From: Chinchilla lanigera
Lineage: Eukaryota > Chordata > Mammalia > Rodentia > Chinchillidae
Direction: 5' to 3'
Assembly: GCF_000276665.1 (NCBI RefSeq)
Contig: NW_004955417.1
Span: forward strand, 21,655,056-21,719,055
Length of the DNA: 64,000 nt
Both the position numbers and the translations under genes were made by a program. The notes below the pieces were generated by a model that searched no databases, had not been told where the DNA came from, and worked only from the letters and a program-made list of their open reading frames with translations. Below are positions 1 through 9,944 of the stretch, piece by piece. The first letter of the stretch is position 1. The number at the start of each line of letters is the position of its first letter.

Positions 1-740
1 TCTTTTGTCTCTAACTCATTATTATTTGTCTATTTGTTTTCCTGAGAAACTATTTTGTAGATAATAATATGTAAAATGATAACCATTGATAATTTCCTAC
101 CATTTTGTCTGTAATTTGCTAAGTCCCCCCTATTATTATGTTATCCTTCTTTTATTCTTTAAAATAATAAAAAAAAATACTTAGCACACATTTTCTGACA
201 GTGCATTCTCTTATATAACCATGATGCAGCCATCCTATGTAAGACAATGTAATTTCCTAATTTGGCTGTCTCCAAATTGTATGCCAGGGTACCGAGGTTG
301 CCAGAGCAAATTCCCGGGTCCATAAGCTATTTTAACACTGCTTGGGAAATGCAGCAATATGGAACACTTATTGGATACCACTTCTCAGAACTACTAGCTC
401 AACAGGGTTTACAAATTCAGTTTTATATTCCTTTTGATGGTCTCAGATCAAAACTGGGATTTAGATGATTGCTTTAATAAGAAGTAGGCACCCTGCAAAA
501 TCAGTTTAGAACAAGAAATGAGTGTGTCAATGTCCAATCTGATATCAAGATGTGAGAAGTCCTGCATTGCTTAATAATGCACACAGATTATTAATGAGTA
601 GCTATGCTTATTTAAGGATAAAAGAAAAATATTTTGTCAAATTATTAATTTTTGAAATGGTACTAATTTTAAGACATAAGACATAAATGTTTGTTAGGTT
701 TTTTGGAGAACAACTCAATGAATCCAACAGTTGTGTTTGG
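1..740. other. Intergenic AT-rich DNA, no gene seen
   Basis: AT-rich sequence downstream of TRPS1. Small open frames of 60-70 codons here have no recognisable protein features. No repeat family was identified with confidence. Confidence 0.6.
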
Positions 741-754
741 TCCAGCTTTGCAAC

Positions 755-945
755 AACATATGCTGGTTCTTGAGGTTGAAGCAAGAGAGTCACACATTCA
801 AAGCCAGCCTGAGAAAACTGGTGCAATCCTGTCTTAAACTAAGATTTTTGAGAAAAGGTAGAGGATAAGCTAGTGTTAGAATGCTTATCTAGTTTGAGAG
901 AGGTCCTGGGTTCAATCTCCAATAACCATGAAGGAAACAAAACAG
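755..945 (+). repeat. Old B1-like plus ID-like composite SINE
   Basis: Positions about 766-835 read as the second half of a B1/7SL-type SINE: a 'ttgaggttgaagcaagag' segment, then 'aaagccagcctgag', then 'cctgtctta'. This is followed at about 855-935 by a tRNA-derived segment ending in a B-box-like 'ggtcctgggttcaatct'. A 7SL-derived part joined to an ID-like part is known from rodents (B1-dID/MEN-type). It is heavily decayed and no clean target duplication was found. Confidence 0.6.
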
Positions 946-1069
946 CAAAACATTAATAGAACCATAAAATATAAAGTTTGAGGATGTCTGTGTTTGGGAT
1001 GCATGGTTAAATCTAAATTTCCCCCAATTCAGCTCTACATGTCTGCTTTAGCTCCTCTAAAATAATATA

Positions 1070-1259
1070 TACACTTTATTTGGGAGATAGTTTTAGGTGC
1101 AGAGAAAATTTCCACAGATGTTACATGGATTTCTCACCATCCCTCTGCCTGAAAATAACAAGCATCCCCATAGTCAATGTCTCCCACCAGTGTAATGTAT
1201 GTAGTACACTTCATGAATCTACAGTGACCCATCATTATTTGCCAAAGTCCATGGTTTAC
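1070..1259 (-). mobile_element. L1 3'-region fragment (first part)
   Basis: This matches, by eye, the antisense of the 3' region of old mammalian L1 elements (the stretch before 'catcattatttgccaaagtccatggttta'-type sequence). The same L1 resumes at 1973 after an inserted LTR-like block, so the two parts were once continuous. No coding capacity remains. Confidence 0.7.
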
Positions 1260-1972
1260 TGTGGAGGACCACTTGGGCTGAGCCTGACCCCATTTCCATG
1301 TATTGATATGTACAGAGCTGGCTAGGACTTTTCCTTATTCTTTCAATTGGCTTTAAGCAATGCATATTGGTCCAGCCAAGGTTCTGATGTGCAGTCTTTG
1401 AAGACAGCGGGCAGTATTTCCCTGGATCTCTGTTCTTTCCTTGTGTGAGCCGAGATGAGGCAGGATGAAGAAGCTCCATGCTGTTGGCTGGGATCAAGCT
1501 TTGAAATAGGGATAGAGGCTATGACTTCCTGGGGCTTGAAAGATCACACATCAGAGCTAAAGCATCAACCCCAAAACATTAGATACTATCTCAACTGTGT
1601 TATGCATATTACTCTTTCTGCATATTGCAGAGGTGATTTCAGGCCTCCTACCTAGCCCGGTTCACAGCACTCACCTACTTCCTGCCATTCTCACAGTCAC
1701 TCATCCTCAAGCCATTCCCTTCTTCACAAATTAATAAAACCTAGGTTCAGCCCTGGGTCAGGGCCTTTGTGTTGGTGAGCCATCATCATGGCTGGACTTA
1801 AGACCCCTTGGCTCCCCACAACTACAAATATGCCTTAGTGTCTTTATTCTCACCATGGGTTGCACTGGAAGTGGTAGATCGGATTTAATTCACTAGAAAT
1901 CCAATAACTTTTTCGTGTGATTCCAAATATAGACTTCTTGGGCTGTGACAAGGACAGTGAAGGCTCCCTATA
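1260..1972 (+). mobile_element. LTR-like insertion inside L1
   Basis: A block of about 713 bp that begins TGTGGAGG and ends near TATA interrupts the L1. The hexamer GTTTAC stands on both sides (1254-1259 and 1973-1978), as expected of a target-site duplication; six bases is usual for class II (ERVK-type) integrations. An AATAAA at 1733-1738 on the plus strand fits an R region in plus orientation. The terminal bases TA instead of CA suggest mutation or a boundary error of a few bases. There is no internal retroviral sequence, so this would be a solo LTR. The family name is unproven. Confidence 0.55.
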
Positions 1973-2750
1973 GTTTACACTAGGGTTCATTCTCAGTATT
2001 ATATATTCCATAGATTTGGAAAAGTACCATACCACATGACCATCATAACAGTATCATGTAGAGTAGTTTCACTGGCCTGAAAGAGCCCCTGTGAGCCACC
2101 TATTTACCCTTTCCTACCGCCCAAACCACTAATTTCTTTTTACTGTTTCTATTGTTTTGCCTTTTACAAATAGCATACAGCTAAAATCATACAGTACATA
2201 GCCTTCGTGGCTTGGCTTTTTCACTTATTAATAAGTAATTAAGATTGTTTCATCTATTTTCAGGCATAGGTAGCTCCTCTTCAGCAGGTTTAGTTTTTTA
2301 GCAAAAATATTCCATTCTTTGATGATACCACACTCTGTCTATTTATCTAATGAAGAACATCTTGATTGTTTCCAAATTTTGGTGAATGTGAAGAAAGCTT
2401 CTAGAAGGAGCCAGGTGCAGATATCTTGTGTGGACATAACTTTTTAACTCCTTGTTTGAGTAAATATCAAGAGGGAAAATGGCTGGATTGTATGGTAAGA
2501 ATATATTTAAATTTACCTAAGAAACTACAACTGTCTTCCAAAGTGGCTAAGCAATTTTACATGCTCACTAGCACTGAGTGAGCATTCCAGTTGCTCCACA
2601 TCCTTTCCAGCATTCACAGTTGTATAAAATTGGCCTGAATTTGGAATCTTCTAATAGGTGCATAGTGACATTCTAGCTTAGTGGCAATAAATCACGAGAC
2701 ATTCAAGCTGTGCATTGCTTGGGTTGTTAGATCTCTTTAGTTTCTTTCAG
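1973..2750 (-). mobile_element. L1 3'-region fragment (continuation)
   Basis: Continues the L1 started at 1070. The plus strand shows the familiar antisense L1 landmarks in order: a 'cactagggttcattctcagt' segment, 'agtatcatgtagagtagttt', 'attgtttccaaattttgg', 'gctggattgtatggtaagaa', 'cttccaaagtggct' and 'ccagttgctccacatcc'. Diverged and non-coding. The 3' boundary near 2700-2750 is approximate. Confidence 0.8.
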
Positions 2751-2908
2751 TCTCTTAAAAACAACTCTGGCACTCTTGTTCTCTCTCTGTCCCCCCCACC
2801 GTTCTCTCTGTTCATCTATTTTTCCCTCTGGTACTCTGCCTATTAACTAATCACTTTTGGCCTGGAACCTCTCTCTGGGCAGAAAGCTGGGGAGATTATA
2901 AGACTTCC

Positions 2909-3299
2909 TGCTGTGGTTTAAATATAAAATGCCCCTTTGAAAGTCTCATTGTGGTCAGAGGTGAGGCTTGGGGAAGGTGATTGGCTTGTGGAGTGCTATA
3001 CATCAGTGGGTTGAGTTCATAGCTAAATGTGCTGTTAGGAGGTGAGTGGTAGAGGAGATGTGTCACTGGGAGGATGACCTGCATGGGCATGTCCTTGTTC
3101 CTGTCTTCTCCTGTCTCTCTCTGCTTTCTAGATACCATGTGGTGAACAGCATTCTTCTACCATGCAGTCCAGCCATTCTGTTCTGCCTCAGCACCAGCTG
3201 AATATGGACTGAGCCCACAGAAGCTGTGAGCCACAGAAACCTTGCCTTTGAGTTCTATGTATTGCGTATTTTGTCCCAGTGACAGGAAAGTGACTAATA
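2909..3299 (+). mobile_element. MaLR/ERVL-like LTR
   Basis: About 390 bp starting near 'tgctgtggtttaaatataaa' and ending 'cagtgacaggaaagtgacta'. Both ends resemble mammalian apparent LTR retrotransposon (MaLR) LTRs, where a 'tggtttgaat...' start and a 'gactaata' end are typical. Plus orientation. I could not find a clean target duplication, so the borders are good to perhaps 10 bases. Confidence 0.65.
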
Positions 3300-3663
3300 T
3301 CCTCACTTTGTTTTTTTCTCCGTGTCTCAGAAGCCACTGTCCTTTGTTATGTTGTGTCTAGTTAAGTAAGCATTGTTGTTTCTTATATTTTATCTATTTT
3401 TTAAATTGTTTCAGCAGGGAGAGTAATTTAGTCCCTGTTACTGCATATTTGTCCAAAGCAGAAATCTCAGCTGCTTGAATATGAATCCAAAATTATACTC
3501 ATTCTCTTTCAATTTCCCCATTGAACTTCCCCCCAATTTCCCCATCAAAAATAGAGGTATAAGCTGTTTTGATAATTGGCCCTGCCAGGTTTTAGTTGGC
3601 AAACTGAGAATATTGAGAAATACTCTTGATCCCTGTCAACTCCAACTGTTAGGGAAAGCAGAC
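3300..3663. other. Unassigned spacer
   Basis: Sequence between the MaLR-like LTR and the 3' LTR of the minus-strand endogenous retrovirus. No gene or repeat recognised; the open frame at 3475-3666 has no features. Confidence 0.5.
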
Positions 3664-4024
3664 TGAACACAGGAAGAAACAGCACCGAGAATGTTTAGGA
3701 GGCAATTTATTACACCAGTGGGCCTGACTGGGATCTCTCCCAAAGAGTCAAAGCCCTGCCCAGTGAGGTTTTGGGACTTATTCAGGGAGACCAAGAGGGT
3801 AGGTACAAAGACACATTTAGAGCATTATGATTGGAGGGTTGGGTGACATCATGGGTTGTCAAGGGAGTTTAAAGATCTCAAGTTACATTACAAGGTCATC
3901 AATTAAATGAGCATGGGTTACACAAAGGAAGAAATGTCCCGTTATCAGGCTTGTCTAAACATGTCCATCTGGTTTTGGCAGGCATTCTTGGCAGGCTTCA
4001 TTTAAAATTTTAATTTCCTTTTCA
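3664..4024 (-). mobile_element. 3' LTR of a decayed class I endogenous retrovirus
   Basis: Read on the minus strand, the LTR starts with TG at 4024 directly after a purine-rich tract (4025-4038, a polypurine tract). It carries an AATAAA (plus-strand TTTATT at 3706-3711) near its end and probably ends with CA at 3664. Length of about 361 bp is normal for such LTRs. Its U3 part is repeated, at about 88% identity counted by eye, at 6051-6254, giving the other LTR of the same provirus. The exact 3' end is uncertain because no target duplication was found. Confidence 0.8.
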
Positions 4025-4038
4025 TTTCCCCCACTTTT
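4025..4038 (-). other. Polypurine tract of the endogenous retrovirus
   Basis: On the minus strand this is a run of almost only A and G immediately before the TG that opens the 3' LTR. Retroviruses use such a tract to prime plus-strand DNA synthesis. Its position fixes the LTR start and the orientation of the provirus. It lies just after the stop codon of the env remnant. Confidence 0.75.
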
Positions 4039-4040
4039 GG

Positions 4041-4514
4041 TTAATCAGGAAAACCATTTTCAGACATGTTGGTATTTAAGGGTGTACAGGAGGTATTGGA
4101 CCTGAGGGTCATCTGAAGGCTAATACTGTTTATTTGTTCTGCAATAAAGGAGGTGAGCCAATTTAATAAGCAAGGTCCTATGAAGAGTATGAGGATGAGG
4201 ACTGTCAGAGCTCCCAACCATGTCTCCCAGTTTCCCAGGGAGCTCCACCAGTATCAGTTAATAATATCTCTTATTTACTGCAGACTAATCAGATCCACAA
4301 TCTCCCAAACGAGTGTACTGCACAGGCTAAATAAAAGATGCAAATGGAATGATTTTAGGGATCCAAGGGGATCAAAGCCCTCTCACAGAATTGGAGATGA
4401 TTGCAGGGCTAAGACCAAGACCTTCTCTGGGTGGCCTGTATTTATTTGGCTATCAGAAGAAGGGAGAGGAGTACTAAAGGAGAGCAGAACCACTCAAGGA
4501 CTTCTTCAAGTAAG
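4041..4514 (-). pseudogene. Retroviral env remnant: membrane anchor and tail
   Basis: One minus-strand frame, ending at a TAA at 4041-4043, encodes a hydrophobic leucine/isoleucine-rich stretch followed by a short polar cytoplasmic tail. This is the usual end of a class I (gammaretrovirus-like) envelope transmembrane subunit, just upstream of the polypurine tract. Further upstream the reading is broken by stops, and a solo LTR at 4520-4899 separates it from the ectodomain remnant at 5242-5553. It cannot make an envelope protein. The long plus-strand open frame at 4153-4518 is only its antisense shadow. Confidence 0.75.
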
Positions 4515-4904
4515 GTAAGTGATAAGTCTTAAGGCAACCCCTCCCCACCCTGCAGGGGACTTAAACTGTCAATAATAAAAATTCCTTCCTTTTCACTTGT
4601 TTCCCTCCAGTTCCACTCGACAAAAGCCAACCCCTCCATCTGCCTTGGCAGAACCAGACATTCAACTCTGATGAATGACTCACCCCCACTTGGGCTATTC
4701 TGACCCATGGACATCCCCCTGGAAAATGTTCTGGCCCACAGGTACTCTTCCCAGAAAATAGGTTAAAAACCCCATGCTTTGCTCAGCTCAGGGCTGCCCT
4801 AGTCTGCTGGGCAGCGTGCTGTGTTGCTTTCCTGCCCAATAAAGATTCCTCTTGTGTCAGAAGGTCTGGTCTGGTTCTGTGTGGATCTCAGCCCAATCAG
4901 TAAG
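4515..4904 (+). mobile_element. Solo LTR nested in the env remnant
   Basis: A 380-bp unit (4520-4899) starts TG and ends CA and is flanked by an exact 5-bp direct repeat, GTAAG, at 4515-4519 and 4900-4904. It contains AATAAA at 4838-4843 with U5-like sequence after it, so it lies in plus orientation, opposite to the retrovirus it interrupts. No internal retroviral sequence remains. A recombined solo LTR is the simplest reading. The family was not identified; the promoter-like 'gctcagctcagggct' region is reminiscent of class I LTRs. Confidence 0.8.
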
Positions 4905-5241
4905 TTAATCCACTCAGGAGTGAGATGCCTGAGGCTACAGTCTTTATCTAGTTGAGGTAGGATCCAGGAGTCCTTGGCTGTGAGCTTGCCTTATCCTTTT
5001 ATGCTTCACAGCTTCACCTGCCATTACAGGCCTCAGTAGGGATCAGTGACTCACAGAGGTTCACTTACTATGAATCCACCACCCATCTCCTGAGAAAGAG
5101 CCTTGACTTTGGACAGACTCACAAGTAAACATGGCAAGTCAATTGGTTAAGTTAAGTCCTGCTCAGAGTTGCTTCCTAGTGGTTTCCATGATACCGGTAG
5201 GAGCCTGTGTACTTGTCTCACACCTGCTGGTTTATTCATTC
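4905..5241 (-). other. Internal endogenous retrovirus sequence or unassigned
   Basis: Lies between the nested solo LTR and the env ectodomain remnant. It should correspond to the membrane-proximal part of env if the provirus is colinear, but I could not recognise protein features in any frame. An additional insertion here is possible. Confidence 0.4.
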
Positions 5242-5553
5242 TTATAACTGGTGGGTGGTTTCCCTAACAATACCAGGCTTTTTAGCATAGTAACAGCATT
5301 CTTCCTCCAAGAACAAGCAAGTGCTCCCTTGTTGGGCTGTGAGAAGGTCTAATGCCCTGTGGTTTTGAAGAACTACTGTGGCTAGGGAATCAATCTGGTC
5401 TTGTACCATATCAAGGGCTCCCTGAGTTGCTGAAAAATCATCCTCTATTTGGGTTTCCAATTGTAAGTACTGTTGTTGGCCTATGCCCAAGGCATTGGCA
5501 CTGAGGGTTAGACTCTCTGCTATTGCTATTCTGGCTGAAACTGGCAGTACCAC
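5242..5553 (-). pseudogene. Retroviral env remnant: transmembrane-subunit ectodomain
   Basis: An open minus-strand segment of 103 residues has the layout of a class I (gamma-type) envelope transmembrane subunit. It has an alanine/leucine-rich N-terminal part, a heptad-repeat stretch rich in Q, L and D (about residues 25-60), a conserved block resembling the immunosuppressive-domain region (about 63-75) and a CX6CC cysteine motif (about 79-87). In intact proteins this part drives membrane fusion. Here the frame ends at a stop at 5242 and the anchor lies in a different frame beyond an inserted LTR, so it is a dead fragment. The SU-like fragment at 5674-5913 is in the same frame but is separated by a stop. 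Confidence 0.85.
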
Positions 5554-5673
5554 TGGGTCACGTTTTTGACAAGGCTGGTGGGCCTATGTGGGACCCTGTT
5601 ATCTGAGTAGACAGAGAGGTCAAGTGAGTGCACAGAGACTCATTTTTGTGCTCAAAAACACGTGATGGACTCA

Positions 5674-6050
5674 TCAGAGCAAATGAAATTCCTTTTGCAT
5701 AAGAACCCTGATACTGGGCATGTTAGAAACCTTTTTAAAGATTACTGTCATTCCAAGAACTTTTCCACTACCATCTATTTGAACACCAAGTTGATGACCC
5801 TGTGTCCAGTCTTCATAGTTGGGTTTCTGATTGCATAGTTTATTGGGTAATAGTGTATTTATAGTTGGCACCCTAAGTTTGAATGGGGCTGAGTAGAGGG
5901 AGCAAGTTGCCAACTGTATGACCTGTACTCAGGATAGTAGAGATTTCAGCAGCCCCAACTATCACAGAAGTAATCTCCTGAACCACTGCAATAACTTCCA
6001 TTGAATTTATTTTTATGTCTTTGGTCCCAAATCTAAAGGTAGATTTGGCA
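5674..6050 (-). pseudogene. Probable env surface-subunit remnant
   Basis: A minus-strand frame of 79 codons at 5674-5913, and the sequence up to about 6050, precede the transmembrane-subunit remnant in the expected order. The residues fit the less conserved surface subunit by position only; a W-T-Q-G-H-Q-type segment is present, but no diagnostic receptor-binding motif is seen. It ends abruptly at the LTR U3 copy near 6050, with gag, pol and the R-U5 of the 5' LTR all missing. Confidence 0.6.
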
Positions 6051-6254
6051 CACTGTGATTGGAGGTTTGGGTGACATCATGGATTGTCAAGGGAGTTTAA
6101 ACATATCAAGTTACATTGCAAGGCCATCAGTTAAACAAGCATGCATTACACAAAGGAAGAAGTGTCTCATTATCAGACTTGTCCAGACATGTCTATCTGG
6201 TTTTGGCAGACATTCTTGGCAGGCTTCATTCAAAATTTTAATTTCCCTTTCACA
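6051..6254 (-). mobile_element. Truncated 5' LTR (U3 part) of the endogenous retrovirus
   Basis: About 204 bp parallel to 3820-4024 in the same orientation, with roughly 24 differences by eye. It begins on the minus strand at about 6254 and breaks off near 6051, where env-like sequence follows directly. The R and U5 regions and the leader are absent. This indicates a deletion from within the 5' LTR into env. Confidence 0.8.
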
Positions 6255-6668
6255 GTGATTCTATGAATAGTCTCCATTACCTCTTAAAATTATTGTATCC
6301 TTTACAACTTTATATACAGTGTCTTCAGTTTTTATCATTTGGAATAGTACTTGGTATAATAAGCTCTTATTTTTAAAGGTTTATTGACCTATAATTCACA
6401 TACCATTAGTTTGCTCACTTAAAGTGCATAATGTTGTGGATTTTAATGTATTCAAAGAATTGTGCAACTATCACCACAATCATTTTAGAACACTTTGATT
6501 ACCCAAAAGGAGAACACCAATCTAATTCATCATCAGCCCTTAAGACCTCAATCTCCACCATTTAAAAATAATTTTAGTCATCCTAGAGCATATAAAGTAG
6601 CATATCATTTGATTCTTTTTTTCTTATGAAGACTAAGGTTAAGCATCTTTTCAATGTGTTATATAATG

Positions 6669-6880
6669 GGTATATATATATATATATATATATATTTATC
6701 TTGACACATATATATATCTCCATAGATATATATTTGCACACACACAAATAGATGTGTATATATATATCTGTACATATATATAATCTGCACATATATATCT
6801 GCACATATATATCTGTACATATATATCTGCACACACACATATATGTGTGTATATATATACACACATACACATATATCTGC
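6669..6880. repeat. Composite TA-rich micro/minisatellite
   Basis: Starts with (TA)n, then a loosely repeated unit of about 17 bp of the form 'atatatatctgcac' with T/C change, then mixed (AC)n and (TA)n. Long open frames on both strands here, rich in Y, I and C, come from the repeat. It occupies the place of several hundred bases of the surrounding L1. Confidence 0.9.
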
Positions 6881-7004
6881 CTTAGAGAAATAGCTATACA
6901 AATAATTTGTGCATTTCCAATTGGTTATTTATAATGTTATTTTTGAGTTTTAGGAGTTCATTATAATTTTTGGTTAAAATATCGCTACAGGATATATGAT
7001 TTAC

Positions 7005-7092
7005 AGGACATAGGTATAGCTCTTTAGTAAAGCTCTTGCTTAGCATGCAGAAGGTCTGGGTTTGATTTTAAGCAGTGCCAAAAAAAAAAATC
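7005..7092 (+). repeat. Old ID-like tRNA-derived SINE
   Basis: Shows the tRNA-like layout 'tatagctctttagtaaagct...cttgcttagcatgcagaaggtctgg' with a decayed B box (gggtttgatt) and an A-rich end at 7080-7090. It is inserted in the antisense L1. Not a tRNA gene: no clover-leaf acceptor pairing and the element sits inside a repeat. Confidence 0.7.
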
Positions 7093-8387
7093 AAGATATA
7101 TGAGTTAAATTCATTCTTTACTTCTGAAGATAATCTTTTCAATCTTTCTATTAGATTGGCTGCAAAAGGAGCAAATTATTAATTTTTATGAAGTTCATTT
7201 ATTTGTTTCATTTTTTTGGTTGCTTATGTTTTTACTGTTAAGAACAATTGCCCAATGCAAAAATCATGAAGATTGACACTGAAGTTTTCTTCTGTGAAGG
7301 TAGTAGTTTTATATATTACATTTAGTATTCTGATACACTTTTAGTTAATGTTTAATATGAGGTGAGTGAGCAATTTAAGTTCATCCTTTTCTTGGTGAAG
7401 CCCAGTTATCCCAGCACCATTTGTTGAAACGTCTATACCTTTCCCCCTTGATTTTTGACAGTTTTTTTGAATATCAGTTGATCATAAGTATGAAAGTTTA
7501 TGTCTGTGTCTTCATCCAGTTGCATTGATCTATCACTTTTCTTACACCAACACTGGGCTGTCTTGATTTTTGTATTTTTGTATAAAGTTTTGAGTTAGAA
7601 AAGTGAGAGTGTCTAAATTTGTTTTTAATTTCTGTGACTGTTTTGGTTATTGTGAATCCTTTATATTTCTATGTAAAGTTTAGAATCACTTTGCCATTTT
7701 CTGCAAAAGTGGCTTGCATTTTGCTAGTTTTGCACTGAATCTGTAGAACAACTTTTGGGAATTATTGCCTTCTTAACAACATTGTCTTTTATTACAAGAA
7801 TGCAGACTGTCTTTCAGTTTATTTAGGTCTTAAATTTCTTCCCACAGTCATTTCTAGTTTTTACTTTCATGGAAAGTGTGATTTTATACTTTTATTTGCA
7901 TTTATTAAGAAATATTTTATTATTGTTTATGCTATTATGAATTAAATTTTTTTTAAATTAAAAAAAAATTTCTCCTGATTTCTTTTTCGGCTCAGTCATT
8001 ACTGCCATTTAGAAATAGAGTTGAACAAATCTTACAATTTGCCTGTGCTCTTTTATTATATTTATTTCTTCTGATAGTTTTTTAGTGTTCTTTGAGATTT
8101 TCTATATACAAGATCATATAATCAGGTATAAATGCAGGTTTGCTTCCTTTCTCATCGAGATGATTTTTATTATATTGCATTGCTTCATTGACCCGGTCTG
8201 AACTAGGTCAATGTTAACTAGAAGTAGCCAGAGCGAATACCCTTGTCTTGTTCCTTATCTTAAAAGGGAAAGCATTCAGTCTTCTTTAACCCCCAAGGAG
8301 GATACGAGCGGTAGCTTTTGCATAGATGGCTTGAAAAAGGTTGACATTCTCTTTCCAGTTTGTGGAGTATTTTTATCATGAAGAAGT

Positions 8388-8779
8388 TGTAATGGTTGAT
8401 ACACCGTGTCAATCTGAGAACTCTAGAAGCTTACCTAAGTGATTCAGTAGGGGGCCTGGTCCTCACTGTAAAGAGCCTAGGCCAGTGCAAGAGGAGGACC
8501 CAGAGTTGGCGAGAGTGCTACACCCACCCCAGGGCTGGTGGCCTGCATACAATATAAGGGAGGAAAAAGAGGCTTGTTCCCTGCTTGGTCTTTTGCTCTT
8601 GTTGCTTTTGCTGTCTTCTGCTGCCTTGAACTGTTGCTCCTCAGCCACACCACCCTGCCTTGGAGTCAGCTGATTATGGACTGAAACCTCCACAAACTAA
8701 GAGCTACATAAACCTTTCCCTCTTTGATTTTGGGCATTGGGTATTTTGTCTAAGCAATGAGAGAAAAGTAACTAAGACA
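8388..8779 (+). mobile_element. Solo LTR (MaLR/ERVL-like) inside L1
   Basis: A 392-bp unit begins TGTAATGG and ends AAGACA and has an exact 5-bp direct repeat GAAGT on each side (8383-8387 and 8780-8784). The start 'tgtaatggttgatac...gtgtcaa' and the end 'aagtaactaagaca' resemble ERVL-type LTRs, and a 5-bp duplication is usual for that group. The L1 reads continuously across the insertion. The 76-aa and 62-aa open frames within it are chance. Confidence 0.8.
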
Positions 8780-8990
8780 GAAGTGTTAAGTATTATCAGA
8801 CACTTTGTCTGTTATCTATTAATCATGTAATTTATGCCTTTTATTCTCCTGAGACAGAGCTATGTATGTTGAACCACCCTTGTAGTCCTCAAATAAATTT
8901 TATTTGCTCATTGTGGTAACAGTATTCACTGATTTGCCTTTCTTTTACCTGAGGTCTCATCTAGCCATCCTAATATTATCGGTATCTTTT
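8780..8990 (-). mobile_element. L1 continuation after the nested LTR
   Basis: Resumes the antisense L1 ORF2: segments such as 'ctattaatcatgtaat', 'tgttgaaccacccttgtag' and 'caaataaattttatttgctc' follow in the usual order. Diverged and non-coding; the border near 8990 is approximate. Confidence 0.7.
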
Positions 8991-9344
8991 TAAAATGAAA
9001 ATCTGATTTGTGACATGCTTTGCCTAAAATTCTTTATTTTTTTCTTTATTGTCCTGGCATATAGGTATTTCTTGAATTAATTTCTTAGAACCTATATGCT
9101 ACTTACTCACTAATTCCTCCCTCTAAGCACTGTGGTCTGCTCATAATTTTTCATATACACAAAATGATTTTCACTTTGTTAGTGTAGTCAACTTTTAATA
9201 GGTCAAACTTGATTTTGAGAATACTCCTCTCAGAAACTGTTTCTTCTATTCACTCTCCTAAAATACATACTGTTCTAGGAACACTTCAGTTGATTTTAAT
9301 CGTAGTATTTATGATGCCATATGAAGATGACTTTTTTCATGTGG
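8991..9344. other. Unassigned spacer
   Basis: AT-rich sequence between repeats. No gene recognised. The 66-codon open frame at 9209-9409 runs into an L2-like repeat. Confidence 0.5.
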
Positions 9345-9480
9345 AAGTTTCTGGGGGAGACTGTGAACTCTTTGAGAAAACTATCATGCCCCAGTTACCT
9401 CTGTATTAATGGTGCTTAGTACAGGCTTAGACCATAAGATTTGTTGATGTTCATGGTCTATGTTCAATGGATGACTAATT
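9345..9480 (+). repeat. L2 3'-end remnant
   Basis: Resembles the L2 tail: 'gactgtgaactctttgag' (as in 'gag...ggactgt'), then 'cctctgtattaatggtgctt', 'agtacaggctta' and 'gttcaatggatgactaat'. Old and degenerate. Confidence 0.55.
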
Positions 9481-9629
9481 ATTTAGTACCATTTAAATTT
9501 ATGAAGTTCCCAAATATTCATTATTGGTCTTACCACTTTGAGAAAAATCCTGTGTTATTTATTAAAACCTTAAGTGAGCACATATGTGTGCTGTATTTAA
9601 TATCAAATCTTCCATGATGGTACAACCAC

Positions 9630-9740
9630 TTCTGTTTTGTTCCCTACCATATCTGCAGAACTAAGAACAGTGATTATATTTAAGAAATCCTTAAAAAGTA
9701 CTTGCTGGATGTACAAATGAACATATAAATGACTACTCTT
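9630..9740 (+). repeat. Second L2 3'-end remnant
   Basis: 'ctgttttgttccctaccata', 'tctgcagaactaagaacag', 'taaaaagtacttgctggatg' and 'caaatgaacatataaatga' follow the order of an L2 tail. Same orientation as the copy at 9345. Confidence 0.55.
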
Positions 9741-9944
9741 TTCCACAAAGGAATTACAATCAAAGGATTTTTTTGAAAAATTGTCATATTTGAGGGAGGG
9801 GAACCACTGCATTAGCTAATCCCTCACTTACACTTCTCCTTTGAGATTAGCTGACTTTAGGAGACTCAGAGTTCTCAAGTCATTTACTTTGACATGAAAT
9901 TGGAAGCATCTCATTTCACACATCATACTTTTGCTTCTCAGCTG

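Larger units (their letters stand above)
6360..8387 (-). mobile_element. Old L1 element, antisense, with nested repeats
   Basis: The plus strand reads as the antisense of an L1 from its 3' region into ORF2. Landmarks in order are: a 'ttattgacctataattcaca' segment near 6385, 'gttaagcatcttttcaatg' near 6640, 'aggatatatgatt' near 6990, 'cagcaccatttgttgaaac' near 7412, 'ttgcattgatctatcac' near 7521, 'cactgaatctgtagaac' near 7732 and 'tatatacaagatcatataat' near 8102. It is interrupted by a microsatellite at 6669-6880, a SINE at 7005-7092 and an LTR at 8388-8779, after which it resumes. Full of stops; no functional ORF. Confidence 0.85.

Noticed and set aside
4153..4518. 121-codon plus-strand open frame
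   Set aside because: Antisense to the env membrane-anchor remnant of the minus-strand retrovirus.
6583..6934. Y/I/C-rich open frames on both strands
   Set aside because: Products of the TA/CTGCAC satellite.
7005..7092. tRNA-like sequence
   Set aside because: It is a decayed tRNA-derived SINE with an A-rich tail inside an L1, without acceptor-stem pairing; the ID copies at 36700, 54218, 54933 and 58312 were rejected as tRNA genes for the same reason.
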